A stretch of DNA of 64,000 bases, taken from Owenia fusiformis (lineage: Eukaryota; Annelida; Polychaeta; Sabellida; Oweniidae). A program made the position numbers and the translations under genes. The stretch lies in the NCBI GenBank assembly GCA_903813345.2, contig CAIIXF020000012.1:9012432-9076431 (forward strand), written 5' to 3'. This document shows positions 24,501-34,480 of the stretch, one piece after another. Under the pieces are notes generated by a model. The model saw only the letters and a program-made list of their open reading frames with translations. It was not told the origin of the DNA and searched no databases. The stretch's first letter is position 1. Every line of letters begins with the position of its first letter.

Positions 24501-27500
24501 TTGAGATGATTTTGAATTGAACCATTAAATGATGACTTTGACCTCATGTCACCTTATCATGAGTCGCCAAGGGCTACAGCATTATAGCAGCCCGTGTGGC
24601 CTTAATACGCCAAACACTGAGATATTGAACTTTGACCTAAGATTGACCTTGACCTCGAGTCAAAACGCCAAAACTTAGATATTGATCTATGACCTTGACA
24701 TGACCTTGACCCATAACAAGTACATTGATCTCAGGTCAGTGAACCCCACATATTACTAGCCAACTACCTAGATATTGACTTTGACCTCATGTCACCTTAA
24801 CATGAGTTGCCCAGAGACAAAGCAGCCCAAAGGGTCTCAAAACACCAAATACTGAGATACTGACTTTTGACTTTGTAGGAATGACTTTGACCTCAGGACA
24901 CATACCCATGGGTTGTCACATGAAGCAGCATCCCAAAACACCAAATATTTAGTTATTGATCTCTGACCTTGAGATGACCTTGACCCATAATCACTGACAT
25001 TGACCTTATTGACTTTATCATTGGTGGTCAAATGTTACTGTAGACCCACAGTAGCCAACTATCTAGATATTGACCTTTGGCCTTGAAATGACCTTGAAAT
25101 CACGTCAACTTATCATTGGTCGCCAAAGGTCACAGTTGTTCTTAATTGCCTTAAAACGTCAAATTGCTAGATATTGACCGTTAACCTTGAAATTACATTG
25201 ACCTTTGTAGAATACACATTTTATGAACAAAAATTAAGCAAAGTTGACCGTTTTGAAAATAAAATTGCTGCTGATGTTTCAAAACGAAGGTGTCTGTATT
25301 GTAAAAGTAAAATCTAAATTGAATAAACTGAAAGAAATATACTGCAATTATTTAATTCTCTATCAGACTTAGTAAAATTGTAACTGTTCTAAATGTAACA
25401 TATCTTGTTGCATATGAGTGGAGTGCAGCTGCTACAGGTATCTCTCTGAAACACATTCGAAAACAAATCAAACTTGATGTGAGGCAAATCGGTATCTTTT
25501 AATTTGACGTCCAAACAGAATGTTGGACGAAATGTTAGATAGTTCTGTCCGCTCTAAGACCAAGAGCAATGAACTGCGATTTTTCAGTTGAAACAATGAA
25601 ACAAACACCATGTTATCGTTTAATTAAATATTTAACACAATTAATAAAATCGTGTTTAACTTAGCATTTTTTCAAAACATCACTAAATATGAAAAAGTTA
25701 CAAAAATCTAACATAATAGTAAATGAAACATTTAGAAAACATTGAATAAGTAAAATTGGAAATCATTAGCAACAGTGACTTTTGAATTAAAATGGCTTTC
25801 AAGGTCAGCAATGTATAATTCTTCACCATTATTGTTTTTAATAAAAATGACCACACCTAAATGGACTATCATACATATCAATATCAATTATTCCTCCTAT
25901 TTCATATACTCGCTGCTATTATTTGAAAACATTTTTTCAAACTCATCTTTTTGACGGTTGCACCTTGGGGCAAGCTGTTTAGCCCTTTGTGTCACCTTTT
26001 TGACTACAGACATGTGGAAATGAATAGTTAATGAATTAATCTATAATGACTATGGGCCACTTCTTAGTAATCTACCCCATGACATTTGTGAAACATTTTC
26101 TTGAAGAAAATAATATACAATGCAGGACATAAGTAGTCATCATAGAATTTCTGATCCAATTGTGCCACCTCTGTGTTCTTGTATTTCTAAGGCTTGGGGG
26201 TCAACAAAGCCATATTAGAACTACAAAATAGTACTTTATCATTGCATTACTTATATAACAATGTCACACATAGCTTTGAAATGACGTTTGAATACTACTT
26301 GGAGCACTATAACTGCCTATTATTTCTCTGAAGCTGCAACATTAAAATCGGTAAGACTAAAAAGGGGTAAGGAGTAAGGGTCAACAAAGTCATATTAAAA
26401 TACAAAATAGTACTCAATCATTACATTCCTTATATTACAATGTCACACATAGACTGGAAATGATTTGAAATGATTACTACTTGGAGCACTATAACTGACT
26501 ATTATTTCTCTGAAGCCGCAAAAATAAGATTGGTGAAACCAAAAAATAACGAAAATATACTTTTTATTTTAGCGCAGTCAGATGTCCCTTTGGTAGTTCG
26601 ACTTTTTCAGGAAAGCAACAAACTTGGCACAGTTGTAGAAACATATAATCTGAATGAAAAATGATTTCGGGGCAATTGATTCGGGGTGGTCTTCATGGAT
26701 TTTAAGCCTCTGACCCCCACCCCTATCAGGCGGGGAGGGGGTACATTATAATAAAAAAAATAAAAATAGTTGTAAAGTATATTTCTTTAAATGACTTCAT
26801 TTGGTCATTGCTTTGAGCCTTGAAATTGAGAAAAACCTATTTTAGAAGTGGTGTTTAGGAAGGAAAATACATTTTAACCCAATTATCTAGCGTGAATTCA
26901 TCTTTCAAAGGGTCAAATATAGGACATCAAGTACTGTATTTCAAGAATGTGATGTCTGATCATCCTGAAAAAATTCATACTAATAGAGATATTGGTGTTA
27001 ATAACTCATATGATATATGGCTTGTGTAGCTCATGTATTTTTTGAGAAATAAATTATCGAAATTTGGATATTTAAACCCTTGCGGCCTAGGGGTGACCTT
27101 ATTTTACCTTAATTATTTTTAAGATACGCGATGTTTGGGCCTCATATGAATTCTAAATGTTGCATTAAGTATTGTTTTGTCATATTATTCCTAATTAGAT
27201 GTAAAAAAATTATTGAAAATAAAAAAAAAATCAAATTTTCATTTTCGGTTCTAAAGGGCCATGGGTAACCATATTTTACCCTAATAATTTCCCAGATATG
27301 TAATATATGCATCTCAAATTAGCTCAAGATGTTGCATATAGTTCTGTTTTATCATACTTCTTCCAATAAGATGTAGAAAATGATCGGATATATCTAAAAA
27401 ATCAAAATTTTCACTTAAGCTCTTGATGGCCCTGGGGTAACCTTATTTTACCTTAATAATTTTCTAAATATGAGACATAGTCACCTCAAATGAGCTTAAG

Positions 27501-30500
27501 ATGGTATATTTAGTCCTGTTTTATCATATCATTGCCAAGGAGTGAAAAAATGATTGGAAATTATAAGAAAATTACATTTTCATATTACACCCCCAATCCG
27601 CAACATCTTCTTGCAGCGCTGTAAACAGTACTGAACAGTGCAGTCAGAGTACTGCACTATATAGCAAGGTACAATGCTATTCTAACACCATCTGTTTTGG
27701 ACAGCGTAGTACAGTACTGTTTTTACAGCTCAGTACTGTTTTAGAAAACAGCTGTGTTCAGCACTGTTTTTACAGCACTGTTCATGAAACCATACTGTTT
27801 GATGCAGTTTGAGATTGGTAGTGTAGTTTATGATAGGTCAGGAATGACCTAATTTTACCTTTAAAATTTAAACAAAGATATATCATATTGTCTACTCAAA
27901 TGAGCTCAAAATAGTGAATATAGTCTAGTTTTGTCATATTATTCCTACTGAGATATACAATAATGATTAACAGTTATAAAAAATGAACCTCAACAGCCAT
28001 TTATTCCTTTCTAGTACCAATGGCAATACTATCTAGTTTTATAGAACATTTTCTAAGATGTGAAAATGTTTGATAAGTCCAGTTCATACTAGCACGAGTA
28101 GCAGCATCGTTAAGATTCTGTATACATGTATTATCATTTGAGTATATAATCCAAATCTATAAAACCTAATCAAAGGAGTCACAATTTATGGATTCTGACA
28201 GTCTCTCCTACAGCTACATAGCTCAGAGCAAATCAGATCTGCTTTCAAACATTTGCATCTGTTCTCTTGACACAGGTATCTACCCCATGACCTACATTTT
28301 ATGTTGTGGCCTCAGTATCAGCAGTGGGAGTAGGCCAGCCACATTCATGTGGTGATAGAAACTGTGGCTAAGAATGCATCAGAATGAATAAGGACTCTAG
28401 TCTTCTAATTTTAGGGTATCAAAAAAGATTTAAAGCTTTAGAACACTTGCGCAACCTCTGGGTACACCTTCTATTCCTGCAAATCAGTTGACTAAGAGTA
28501 GTAGCAGAATGCATCTAGAGATTGTATGAAAAATGGTAAGGGCTAAACTTCGTTCATGGCCAAGTGGCCTTGCAATATCTAAGACAGGTCGTACATTCTG
28601 GAGGAATTTCCCCTCACCATAGGCCATATGCAATCCAAATTGACATTTTCAGCACAAGTTACTGCCAGTTGAAACCACACCAAAATCAACTGTATTGACT
28701 ATGATTCTTATTAGGTCATGACAGAAGCAGTCTTTGGCATGCTTCTTCATACGAGCGAATGGTGATGGCAGATACTTCACTATCGGGCTAAGATATTGCA
28801 TTACCTCATTGTGAGGTCACAATCTTCTTGCCATCTTCCTCCAGGGTTTCAGTTTTGATGCCTGGAAGGAAAACAGCTCACTCTTGTTCCAACTATCTTA
28901 GGAATTCTTGCCAATTCCACAGAAGAAAATTAGTAGGATATACTTTCCTCACTGTTCCAGTTTTGTGCTGTTTGTATCTATGCTCATTAACATCAAAGTT
29001 GAATGACTAAGCTACATAGTAGATGCCAAAATAATAGACAGGGCATGTATAGTTAAACATGCTAACAGTGATATATAAAGAAAATTGGGTGATTATGAAA
29101 TATGATATTACCCAAGTAAAAGTCTGCAAATAGTTCATTGCCTTGATGTCAGCTGGAATGTTTACCAGGACACTAGCTTAAAGGGGCAACAAGGTCTGTA
29201 GAAGATTCAATTTTTTTACTTTTTCTGAGCTATCAGGGTAATATTTGGCTAAACATCTTCTTTGATATTCCTATTTTCTTAAAATGTATGGATAAACTAT
29301 CAATTTTAGCATCAAGAAGTGTAAATTCAGTTCAAAGTTTCTATAAAGGGAGGCCCACTTATAGAGGCTTTTTAAGATCCAAAACATTTCAAGAGGAATC
29401 AGCTGAAATAATGTTCATCCAGGGGGTTTCTTTGGAAAAAAATAAACATATAATGTTAGTCTTGATGAAATATCCAAACTTGAATTTATTTTGACACTGG
29501 TCCATGATCGTTGAATGGCCCCTTTGCACTAATTGTTGCACCTTTAAGACAGCACTAGAGAGACTTGTGGAACTGGAACAAGGATAGTCTAAGGAGGAAA
29601 CTGAAACCCTTGAAATGGATGGAAAGAAGATAGTGACCACATAAATTAAGGAGGCAATGCAATGTTTTAGCCGAACAGTGAGGTTCTGCCCTTGCTAAAA
29701 GAAGAAGCAGATTCAAGGATATTTCTCAATATTTTCAGTAAGACTGCTTCAATCATGGCCTTCAAGAGAAAGAATAATACTCCTTACATTTAATTCTGAT
29801 GTGGTTATCCTGGCATATATGTGATGTTAAAAACTGAAAAAGTCAATTTGGATAGCATATGGTAAGGGAGAAATCCTATCAATATCTACCTGCCCATGGC
29901 CAAAGTTTAACCCTCCCCATTTTTCATACAATCATTGGATGTGATGTTACATCTGTATTCTACTGCTATTGGTAGTGCTAGAATGGAATAAATGGATTGA
30001 GATTTAAATGTGTCACTGAGTTTTCTAATTGTTGTTAATCATTATCTCAGTAGGAATAAAGTGAAAAACAGACTATTTTCCCCATTTTGAGATCATTTTA
30101 TCTTGAAAATTAATAACATTTGGCATTCTTGTGCCCAATCATTGACTGTCATTATTCACTGACAGAATCCTTGACAGAAGCAGCTCACCTTAACCCCCCC
30201 CCCCCCCCCCATCAGGCTAAGGTGACTGGACCTTTTGCATTCATTCGACTTTCCTTCTCAAAAGAGAGCTTCGTCTTCACTCTATCAGTTTTCAATAAAT
30301 CTCTGAACTCACTGCGCTAATCAGAGTTTCTTGTCGAAATAAGTATAGCTTTCTATATGGTCATTTTCTCTGACGAAATCGCATCATTAATGTACACGCA
30401 TTTAGCACTTGTTCCTTCAAGCTCGCTGATTGGTTGAGAATAGGTCAGCATGGTTTATTGCAGCTTGGGTCATAAATACTTTAAGACCCAAGCTGCCAAT

Positions 30501-32900
30501 GGCATTGGTCATGGGGACGGGGCTGCTAAACTCACTCCATCCTTTGCTTCTATATTATGGTAATATATGATAAAATCACCTCTGACCTGTCAAAAGCTAA
30601 AGATGACATTTTTCAAATTTCCATTATTTTTTACATCTCCTAAGGAATAATATGACAAAACAAGAGTATATGACACAATTTTAAGCTCATTTGAGATGCA
30701 TACGTCTCATAATTAAGAAAGGTTCAAGATTAAATAAGCCCCCCCCCCCCAGGCCATCATAAGGTGAAATGAAAATTTCAAATTTTAAGAAATGTCCAAT
30801 CATTTTCTACATCTTATTGGAGGTATTATGTTTAAACAGAACTATATGCACCACCTTGAGCTAATTTGAGATACATATATTACAAACCTTGAAAGTTATC
30901 AAGGTAAAATATGGTTACCCCTGGCCCTTCAGAAGCGATAATGAATTTTTTTTTTTTTGAAAAGTTCCACTCATTTTTCAATCCAATTAGGAATTATATG
31001 ACAAAACAAGACTCAATGCACCATTTTTAGCTCATATGAGACCCATACATTGCATATCTTAAAAATTATTAAGGTAGAATATGGTTACCCCTAGGCCGCA
31101 AGGGCTTAAAAATTCAATTTTCGATAATTTTTATCTCAAAAAATACATGAGCTACCCAAGCCATATTCTATATCTGTGATGAACACCTATACCCCTATTA
31201 GTATGATTTTTTCCAAGATGATCAGACATCACATTCTTGAAATACAGTACTTGATGTCCCATATTTGACCCTTTAAAATACGAATTCACGCTAGATAATT
31301 GGGTCAAAATGTATTTTCCTCACTAAACACCACTTCTTCAATCGGTTTGTCTCAATTTCAAGGCTCAGAGCAATCACCAAATGAAGTCATTTAAAAAAAT
31401 TTACTTCAAAACCATTTTTATTTATTTTTTATAATGTACCCCCTCCCCGCCTGATAGGGGTTGGGGTCAGAGACTAAAAAATCCATGAAGACCACTCCGG
31501 ATCACTTGCCCCGAAATCATTTTCCACTCAGATCAAGTGTTTCTACAACTGTGCCAAGTTTGTTGCTTTCCTGAAAAAGTCGAACTATAAAGGGCTCATT
31601 TCTGGACATCTGACTGCGCTATTTCGATAAAATGTATTTTCTCCCAAACCAATCAACATATCTCTCTATAATTTCAGGATACACTGATCCACTGTACTGG
31701 TGACATATTATGTAGAAATCAGTACTAAGGGTAATATTTAATTGATTTTATAGAATGATAATCTAATACTCCCCTCAAACACTATTCTAGGGGGGTGAAA
31801 AGGCTCAGATACCTTCGTCCACAAAAAAATACGACCCAGACATATGTGAATTGATGCTGAATAAAGTAATCTTTCAAAAAATTATGTCTAACAAGTGGCC
31901 TTCTGACTTCCCAAAATGCTTGCTGTAGACTGGCCTATATTTCCTTAGAGGCAAAGCCAATTTGAAAGTCAATATCAGTGTAGTAGACTTAATGTCTGGG
32001 TATAAAATGTGTACAAATGAGACACGGGCTAGATGGATTGCGGGCTTTTAAGAAAGATAAGAGTAGGGATAAGAGCAGGCTAGAAAGTCAGATGAGGGCT
32101 AGATATATAGAAAAGTAAAATGGGTTTGGAAAGTGGAATGTTCAAGATCAGAAAAGATGAAATTGTGTAGAACTTTGTACAATTGAAAATTAGAAAATAA
32201 AGTGAAGAAGAAAATTATATAAAGTCTCGGCCTCTATGTTTAGGAACTCTAGATCCGTTTACCAATGAGGGATACACATGACATTGATCATAAAAGACTT
32301 TAAGTAATAATGGACATTGGTCAAGAAGAACATTGGTGGTCATTTTAAAATAAACGGACAACTATCACTCACAACATTACTGATTATTGACCCTGGTAAA
32401 CCCAAGAACATATTTAACGCTTTTGAAGTGATACCTGCGTGTACAGATTGCTGCCGTTCATGGCCAATATACGGGAGTAAATCTGTGTAATTCCAGTTGC
32501 GCAGTGTTTCCAGCATGCATGCTTCTTCCTCCCTCCCAACTTCACCATCGTTGGTAATTGCAGCCAAGAAGGCATCTTTAGACCAGCAGCTTTCTCTAGC
32601 TTCTACCCATGTCAAATTGTGTCGGGAAGTAAACAATCCGTAGCATGCATCACCACACCCGTACCAGCCATTTTGACACGCATCTGAAATTTAAAAGTTT
32701 AATAAGCAACTAGTAACATCTATATTTGCAGAAGTACAGTACCTGCAATTTAAGCATGAATGGGAAATGGAAATCAAATAAAAATATTAACATGTAAACA
32801 ACCCATAACATGTGTACACACACAAGCTACGCTTACCTTCAACCGTGATTGTTTTCTCCAAAACGAAGATGTAAAACATCAGTAGGATAACAGATCTCAT
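6339..32900 (-). CDS. Receptor gene 1: lectin-like domain + LRR + 7TM GPCR, four exons, join(6339..6541,7646..9646,32435..32683,32837..32900)
   Basis: Seen: four exons with GT-AG borders, all phase 1, give an open frame of 838 codons plus TAA. Residues 1-21 are a signal peptide. Residues 24-149 read as a C-type lectin-like fold: NGWYGCGDACY, TWVEARESCW and DAFLAAI at the start, ITWSQAECK and DTFICVK at the end. Residues about 162-183 form a cysteine-rich LRR N-cap, about 197-454 hold ten LRRs, then a CC...C...SSCEDL hinge. Seven helices start near 481, 516, 557, 604, 692, 739 and 773. GPCR marks are GN in TM1, NLSLSD in TM2, Cys at the top of TM3 with FC in loop 2, TLDRF after TM3, CCWVP in TM6 and NPILY at 790-794. 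Family knowledge: the hinge and TM6-TM7 resemble LGR/relaxin-type receptors and the molluscan orphan GRL101, which would place it at the cell surface signalling through G proteins. The ligand is unknown. No LDLa module is visible. The WSQ motif replaces WND and no EPN/QPD is seen, so calcium-dependent sugar binding is doubtful. Linking exons 1-2 to exon 3 across 22.8 kb is inference, supported by phase and by the identical layout in gene 2. Confidence 0.8.
6542..7645 (-). other. Gene 1 intron 3
   Basis: 1104-bp intron between TM6 and TM7. Parts near 6780-7090 and 7505-7620 match intron 3 of gene 2 at 50840-51120 and 55080-55225, so this is close to the ancestral intron before gene 2 gained insertions. 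It contains a poly-C run near 7320. Confidence 0.75.
7646..9646 (-). CDS. Gene 1 exon 3: end of lectin-like domain, LRRs, hinge and TM1-TM6
   Basis: The exon is 2001 nt with no stop, from acceptor TTTCCAG|GTTTAATG to donor CTGCCAG|GTATGT. It starts GLMTGARVCGLLVTN, supplies the last lectin-like cysteines (AECKENITDTFICVK), then LRR N-cap cysteines, about ten LRRs of roughly 24 residues, the hinge and six helices. The frame stays open upstream to an ATG at 9752, but that part is intron and copied repeat: a junction at 9646 is needed to give the phase that matches exon 2. Several N-x-S/T sites lie in the ectodomain. Confidence 0.88.
9610..10190 (-). repeat. 127-128-bp tandem units copying the exon 3 acceptor of gene 1
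   Basis: Five copies of a unit containing polypyrimidine stretch, AG acceptor and the first exon bases. Equivalent exon-start positions are 9646, 9773, 9901, 10029 and 10157. Only the 9646 copy has CAG at the junction (the others end AAG) and only it continues into the full reading frame. The translated intron part looks like a signal peptide but is repeat sequence. Confidence 0.9.
10370..11250. repeat. Inverted duplication with about 360-bp spacer
   Basis: The arm 10370-10640 read on the minus strand matches 10990-11250 on the plus strand. Both start near AGCGTTTTAC.TGTCTAAGG, share ACAGGCCAG.AAAGC and TAAATATCCAAAT, and end near GGTC.GATTTATATGACTA. It may be a divergent fold-back element. 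No open protein is supported. The spacer 10640-10990 shows nothing else. Confidence 0.7.
11415..12012. mobile_element. Non-autonomous TIR element rich in TTACGAA motifs
   Basis: The left end CATTAACAGAACTTTCG at 11415 (repeated at 11485) is matched by the inverted right end CGAAAGTTCTGTTAATG at 11996-12012. Interior and ends are filled with inverted TTACGAA/TTCGTAA copies. The central part resembles the right end of the adjacent large element (TTTCGTTCGTA and ACCCTTTCGTAACTTTGCGAA). I see no clear target duplication. Confidence 0.72.
14580..15690 (+). repeat. AGGTCA/GACC-rich tandem repeat (about 100 bp unit)
   Basis: Degenerate units contain AGGTCAAGGTCAATATCTAG, TATTTGG.GTTTTA and CTTGGCGACCCATGATTAGG. 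About nine units are seen. A complementary-orientation array of the same family lies at 24470-25220. Short ORFs in it have no protein signature. Confidence 0.85.
15755..17300 (+). repeat. About 146-bp tandem repeat with AAAATGGCGGCCATTTTT core
   Basis: It begins with TCCCACCGAACGAAATTCGA and a CGTCCGTCCGTTC microsatellite, then about nine units with TTGATAACTCAAATACCA at 15987, 16110, 16255, 16382, 16528, 16675 and 16823. Units carry a GATGCCTAGGGACATAGGAG block and a near-palindromic TGGCCGCCA. The opening motif is one I associate with molluscan genomes, which guides the organism inference. Confidence 0.88.
17300..18500. other. Interior of the 8.6-kb element, nothing recognised
   Basis: AT-rich sequence with short ORFs without motifs. 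A small tandem block CAGATCCCATACTAGATCCC lies at about 18016-18070. Confidence 0.4.
20595..22480. other. Unique intronic stretch with NRF-1-like motifs
   Basis: No gene recognised. TGCGCATGCGCA occurs near 20879, and several GCGCATGCG-type motifs lie at 22025-22160, followed by AAAATGGCGGCGCCCATGG near 22170. The short frame from there has no recognisable domain. It lies within intron 2 of gene 1. Confidence 0.4.
23026..23981. mobile_element. Fold-back Tc1/mariner-superfamily element with transposase remnants
   Basis: Flanked by TA on both sides (23024-23025, 23982-23983). The ends CAGGGTGGTCCAAAAAAATG and CATTTTTTGGACCAACCTG are inverted. The left arm (to about 23480) is an inverted copy of the right arm (from about 23680). 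Both encode the same transposase 3' end, including IDQNGG. Around the centre, plus-strand codons read YIFQQDGALSNRSHKIVKC and then WLPRSPDHP, the DDE-type signature of IS630/Tc1 transposases. A poly-C run (about 23620) and stops break it. Confidence 0.82.
24470..25220 (-). repeat. AGGTCA-rich tandem repeat, inverted copy of the 14.6-kb array
   Basis: On the plus strand the units read TAGATATTGACTTTGACC, TTGACCTTGACCCATAA and GTCACCTTATCATGAGTCGCC, the complement of the motifs at 14580-15690. About seven degenerate units are seen. Confidence 0.83.
26190..26530 (+). repeat. About 185-bp direct repeat at the edge of the long palindrome
   Basis: Two copies contain TACTTGGAGCACTATAACTG and TATTATTTCTCTGAAGC (about 26296 and 26480), each preceded by ACAATGTCACACATAG. 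The second copy runs into the left arm of the palindrome. Confidence 0.75.
28440..28900 (-). pseudogene. Second degenerate copy of the same ORF (left arm)
   Basis: Minus-strand codons read FARMKKHAKDCFCHDLIRII, ENVNLDCIWLM, ARPLGHERSLALTIFHTIS, paralleling the copy at 29540-30000 on the other strand. Together they fill in a single lost protein, each copy keeping different parts. The reading frame is broken. Confidence 0.45.
29540..30000 (+). pseudogene. Degenerate ORF of an unnamed mobile-element protein (right arm)
   Basis: Across frameshifts the plus strand reads FNSDVVILAYM, then SIWIAYGKGE, CPWPKF and finally FHTIIGCDVTSVF. This resembles, from family memory, predicted invertebrate proteins with a TDVVVLA...LW.AFG.GK...FH...GCDTVS pattern that are often linked to mobile DNA. 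I know no established function. Several stops and frameshifts are present, so it is a relic. Confidence 0.45.
31670..32430. other. Gene 1 intron 2, proximal part, nothing recognised
   Basis: AT-rich DNA. The open frame at 32340-32434 is read-through past the exon 2 donor into the intron and has no lectin homology. Confidence 0.5.
32435..32683 (-). CDS. Gene 1 exon 2: N-terminal two thirds of the C-type lectin-like domain
   Basis: Acceptor TTTCAG|ATGCG at 32684/32683 and donor CGCAG|GTATCA at 32435/32434 enclose 249 nt (83 codons, phase 1 at both ends). The peptide begins DACQNGWYGCGDACY and contains TWVEARESCWSKDAFLAAI, the usual first half of a CTLD. It ends HERQQSVHAG. A CTLD needs a C-terminal stretch with W..x.C....FIC, and that stretch is found at the start of exon 3 in matching phase. 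Confidence 0.85.
32684..32836 (-). other. Gene 1 intron 1
   Basis: 153-bp intron, GTAAGC...TTTCAG. The equivalent intron of gene 2 is 2.7 kb because of a tandem array and a mariner relic. Confidence 0.8.
32837..32900 (-). CDS. Gene 1 exon 1: start codon and signal peptide
   Basis: ATG at 32900-32898 opens 21 codons (MRSVILLMFYIFVLEKTITV...) and one extra base, followed by the donor GTAAGC. The hydrophobic core after Arg2 is a good signal peptide. The same exon with near-identical sequence occurs at 63952-63889, and the homology continues upstream of both ATGs, which supports the start. Confidence 0.82.
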
Positions 32901-33104
32901 GTTGTAGTTGTCGTTTGAACCCTTTGGAAGTCAATCAAAATACTTCGACTAGTTTGTATTTTTGAGCTTAATAGTTCTGCAAATAATTTAAATGATCCTA
33001 CAATTAAATAGAAAGGCAGATTTAATAATGTAAATTCTTTAGTAGAATTCTAAAATCGTTGACAATATATAAATTGTACTTGTCCAGTTAGACTAATATG
33101 TGGA

Positions 33105-33185
33105 TTTCTACCACCTTTTGCCGACTCTCTTATTTCTGTACATCAATGATTTGGCTAAGGCGATCAGTGAACTTCACAAAAAACA
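33105..33185 (+). pseudogene. Tiny LINE reverse-transcriptase fragment
   Basis: The plus strand reads LLPTLLFLYINDLAKAI, matching the stretch after the PQG box in CR1/Jockey-type reverse transcriptases. The flanks do not continue the domain. The rest of 33000-34260 shows nothing recognisable. Confidence 0.35.
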
Positions 33186-34267
33186 GGATCGACGACATAC
33201 TTTGTCTTATAATTAATATACTAGCTCCACCTTTCGTGACAATTGACAAGATAAATAAATCTTGTTGAGCAATGGAGTATAAAGTATAAAATAATAGTTA
33301 GACAAGTTAGATTAAAGGCAAAATCAGATCTATAGGGGGTGACAAAATTGCAAATAATATTGATCTACCAATTCTTTACAAGCTCAAATATAATATCTCA
33401 CGAAAGATCCGTAAAATGTTATCGATAGGTGAAGTTATTTAGAGGGTAACGCATATCGTTTAGCAAATCGAAACCTCGTTTGTGGTGTTGCTCACCGTTT
33501 AGAATAAAAGGCCCGATCCCGGAATAATAGTCAAAGGTAAGCAGGATGAAGTCACTGTGTAATGACCTATGCCTGTTTATGTGCCACATAGATCGTCAGT
33601 AGGATTTATCAAAGGCAGATTGTTCTATTGAAAAATCAATTTCACATTTTATTGGTGAAGTTTAATGGAAGAAATTTATATCTGGATTAAAATTGGCGGA
33701 TCTTATGCATCCTTTGGATAATTCACTCTCTCAAGGCGTATAGAAGAATTGTAAACTTTTTGACGAATTACTAGAAATCTGTCTTCAAGACGATAAACTG
33801 GAATTTACAAAAAAAAACTATTTTTTAATAATAGACTGATCCAGTACATACACGCCGCGCCTTGAGCTGCCATATTGTTTTATACAGGAAGCTTTTCGTA
33901 ACCTTTTAAGATTCAAAGTGCAAAAAATGGGGGGAGGAATATTTAAATTCTCCCAAATGATAAGAATGGTAACCATTCTTATAGACAAATGATTACATTA
34001 TTGTAAAATTTTTAGTTTTCCTCAAATAAAATGTAAACTTGGGTTTTAGAGAATAGACATGACAAGGAATGATTTGAGCCCAAAATATTCTAAAATTGAA
34101 ACAATTTTCGTCAAGATGAACCAAAGTAATCATAGTAATTGCTAGATCTGAGTCTGCCTTTAAACAAGGTTCAACTAAATTCAATTTACGACTCAATATT
34201 CTAAACTTTTGTAATATTTTTATGGAGCTATTTATTTTATTGTTTGACTTTTAGAAATTTTACTTAC

Positions 34268-34480
34268 CAGGTCTACTGGTCGTGGTCATTGAGGACGACT
34301 TCCCTGGTGGCAAAAGGATAGTCGCATTGATTCAATCTCAGTTCATGAGCTCAAAAGCATAGAGTCGAAATCGCCAAAACAAAAGTTAATCAATGATTTG
34401 GTAATTCATCTTTGACGGTTACATGATCTGTTGTGAGCAATACGATTTCTTTCTCTTTCGCATTATTGTTCGTTGTAAAC
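34268..34480 (-). other. Possible 5' untranslated exon of gene 1 (only the donor is clear)
   Basis: On the minus strand a perfect donor, CAGTAGACCTG|GTAAGT, lies at 34268/34267, about 1.37 kb upstream of the ATG at 32900. A plausible acceptor (CTTCCAAAG) sits roughly 25 bases before that ATG. Short upstream ATG frames in the stretch terminate and do not join the receptor frame. The 5' limit is a guess. This is a weak call based on one good splice site and position. Confidence 0.28.

Larger units (their letters stand above)
22485..25900. repeat. Composite of inverted and direct copies of one unknown repeat
   Basis: The segment 22485-22900 (ATTTAGGTGTGGTCATTTTT) is inverted relative to 25530-25890 (AAAAATGACCACACCTAAAT). 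A third, direct copy is split by the Tc1-like insertion (22960-23025 continuing at 23982-24070). A possible element class cannot be assigned. Confidence 0.65.
26480..31660. mobile_element. Palindrome of about 5 kb, probable fold-back transposon
   Basis: The left arm (26540 onward) is inverted relative to the right arm (to about 31640). Paired landmarks include CAGATGTCC..., CATGGATTTT.AG.CTCTGACCCC, CCCCGCCTGATAGGGG and CTAGATAATTGGGT. Each arm has about 170-bp sub-repeats with GGTAACC.TATTTTACC..AAT. The centre lies near 29100-29220, and even the inner parts pair (28560-28900 with 29560-29910). Both inner arms encode the same broken protein (separate entries). A low-complexity CAGTACTGTTTT block (about 27600-27830) interrupts the left arm. 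Confidence 0.75.

Noticed and set aside
32340-32900. A separate short C-type lectin gene here (and at 60957-63952)
   Set aside because: The exons contain only part of the fold and end in phase 1. The missing C-terminal part is found at the start of the LRR-GPCR exon in the same phase in both paralogs. A separate transcript remains possible but is less economical.
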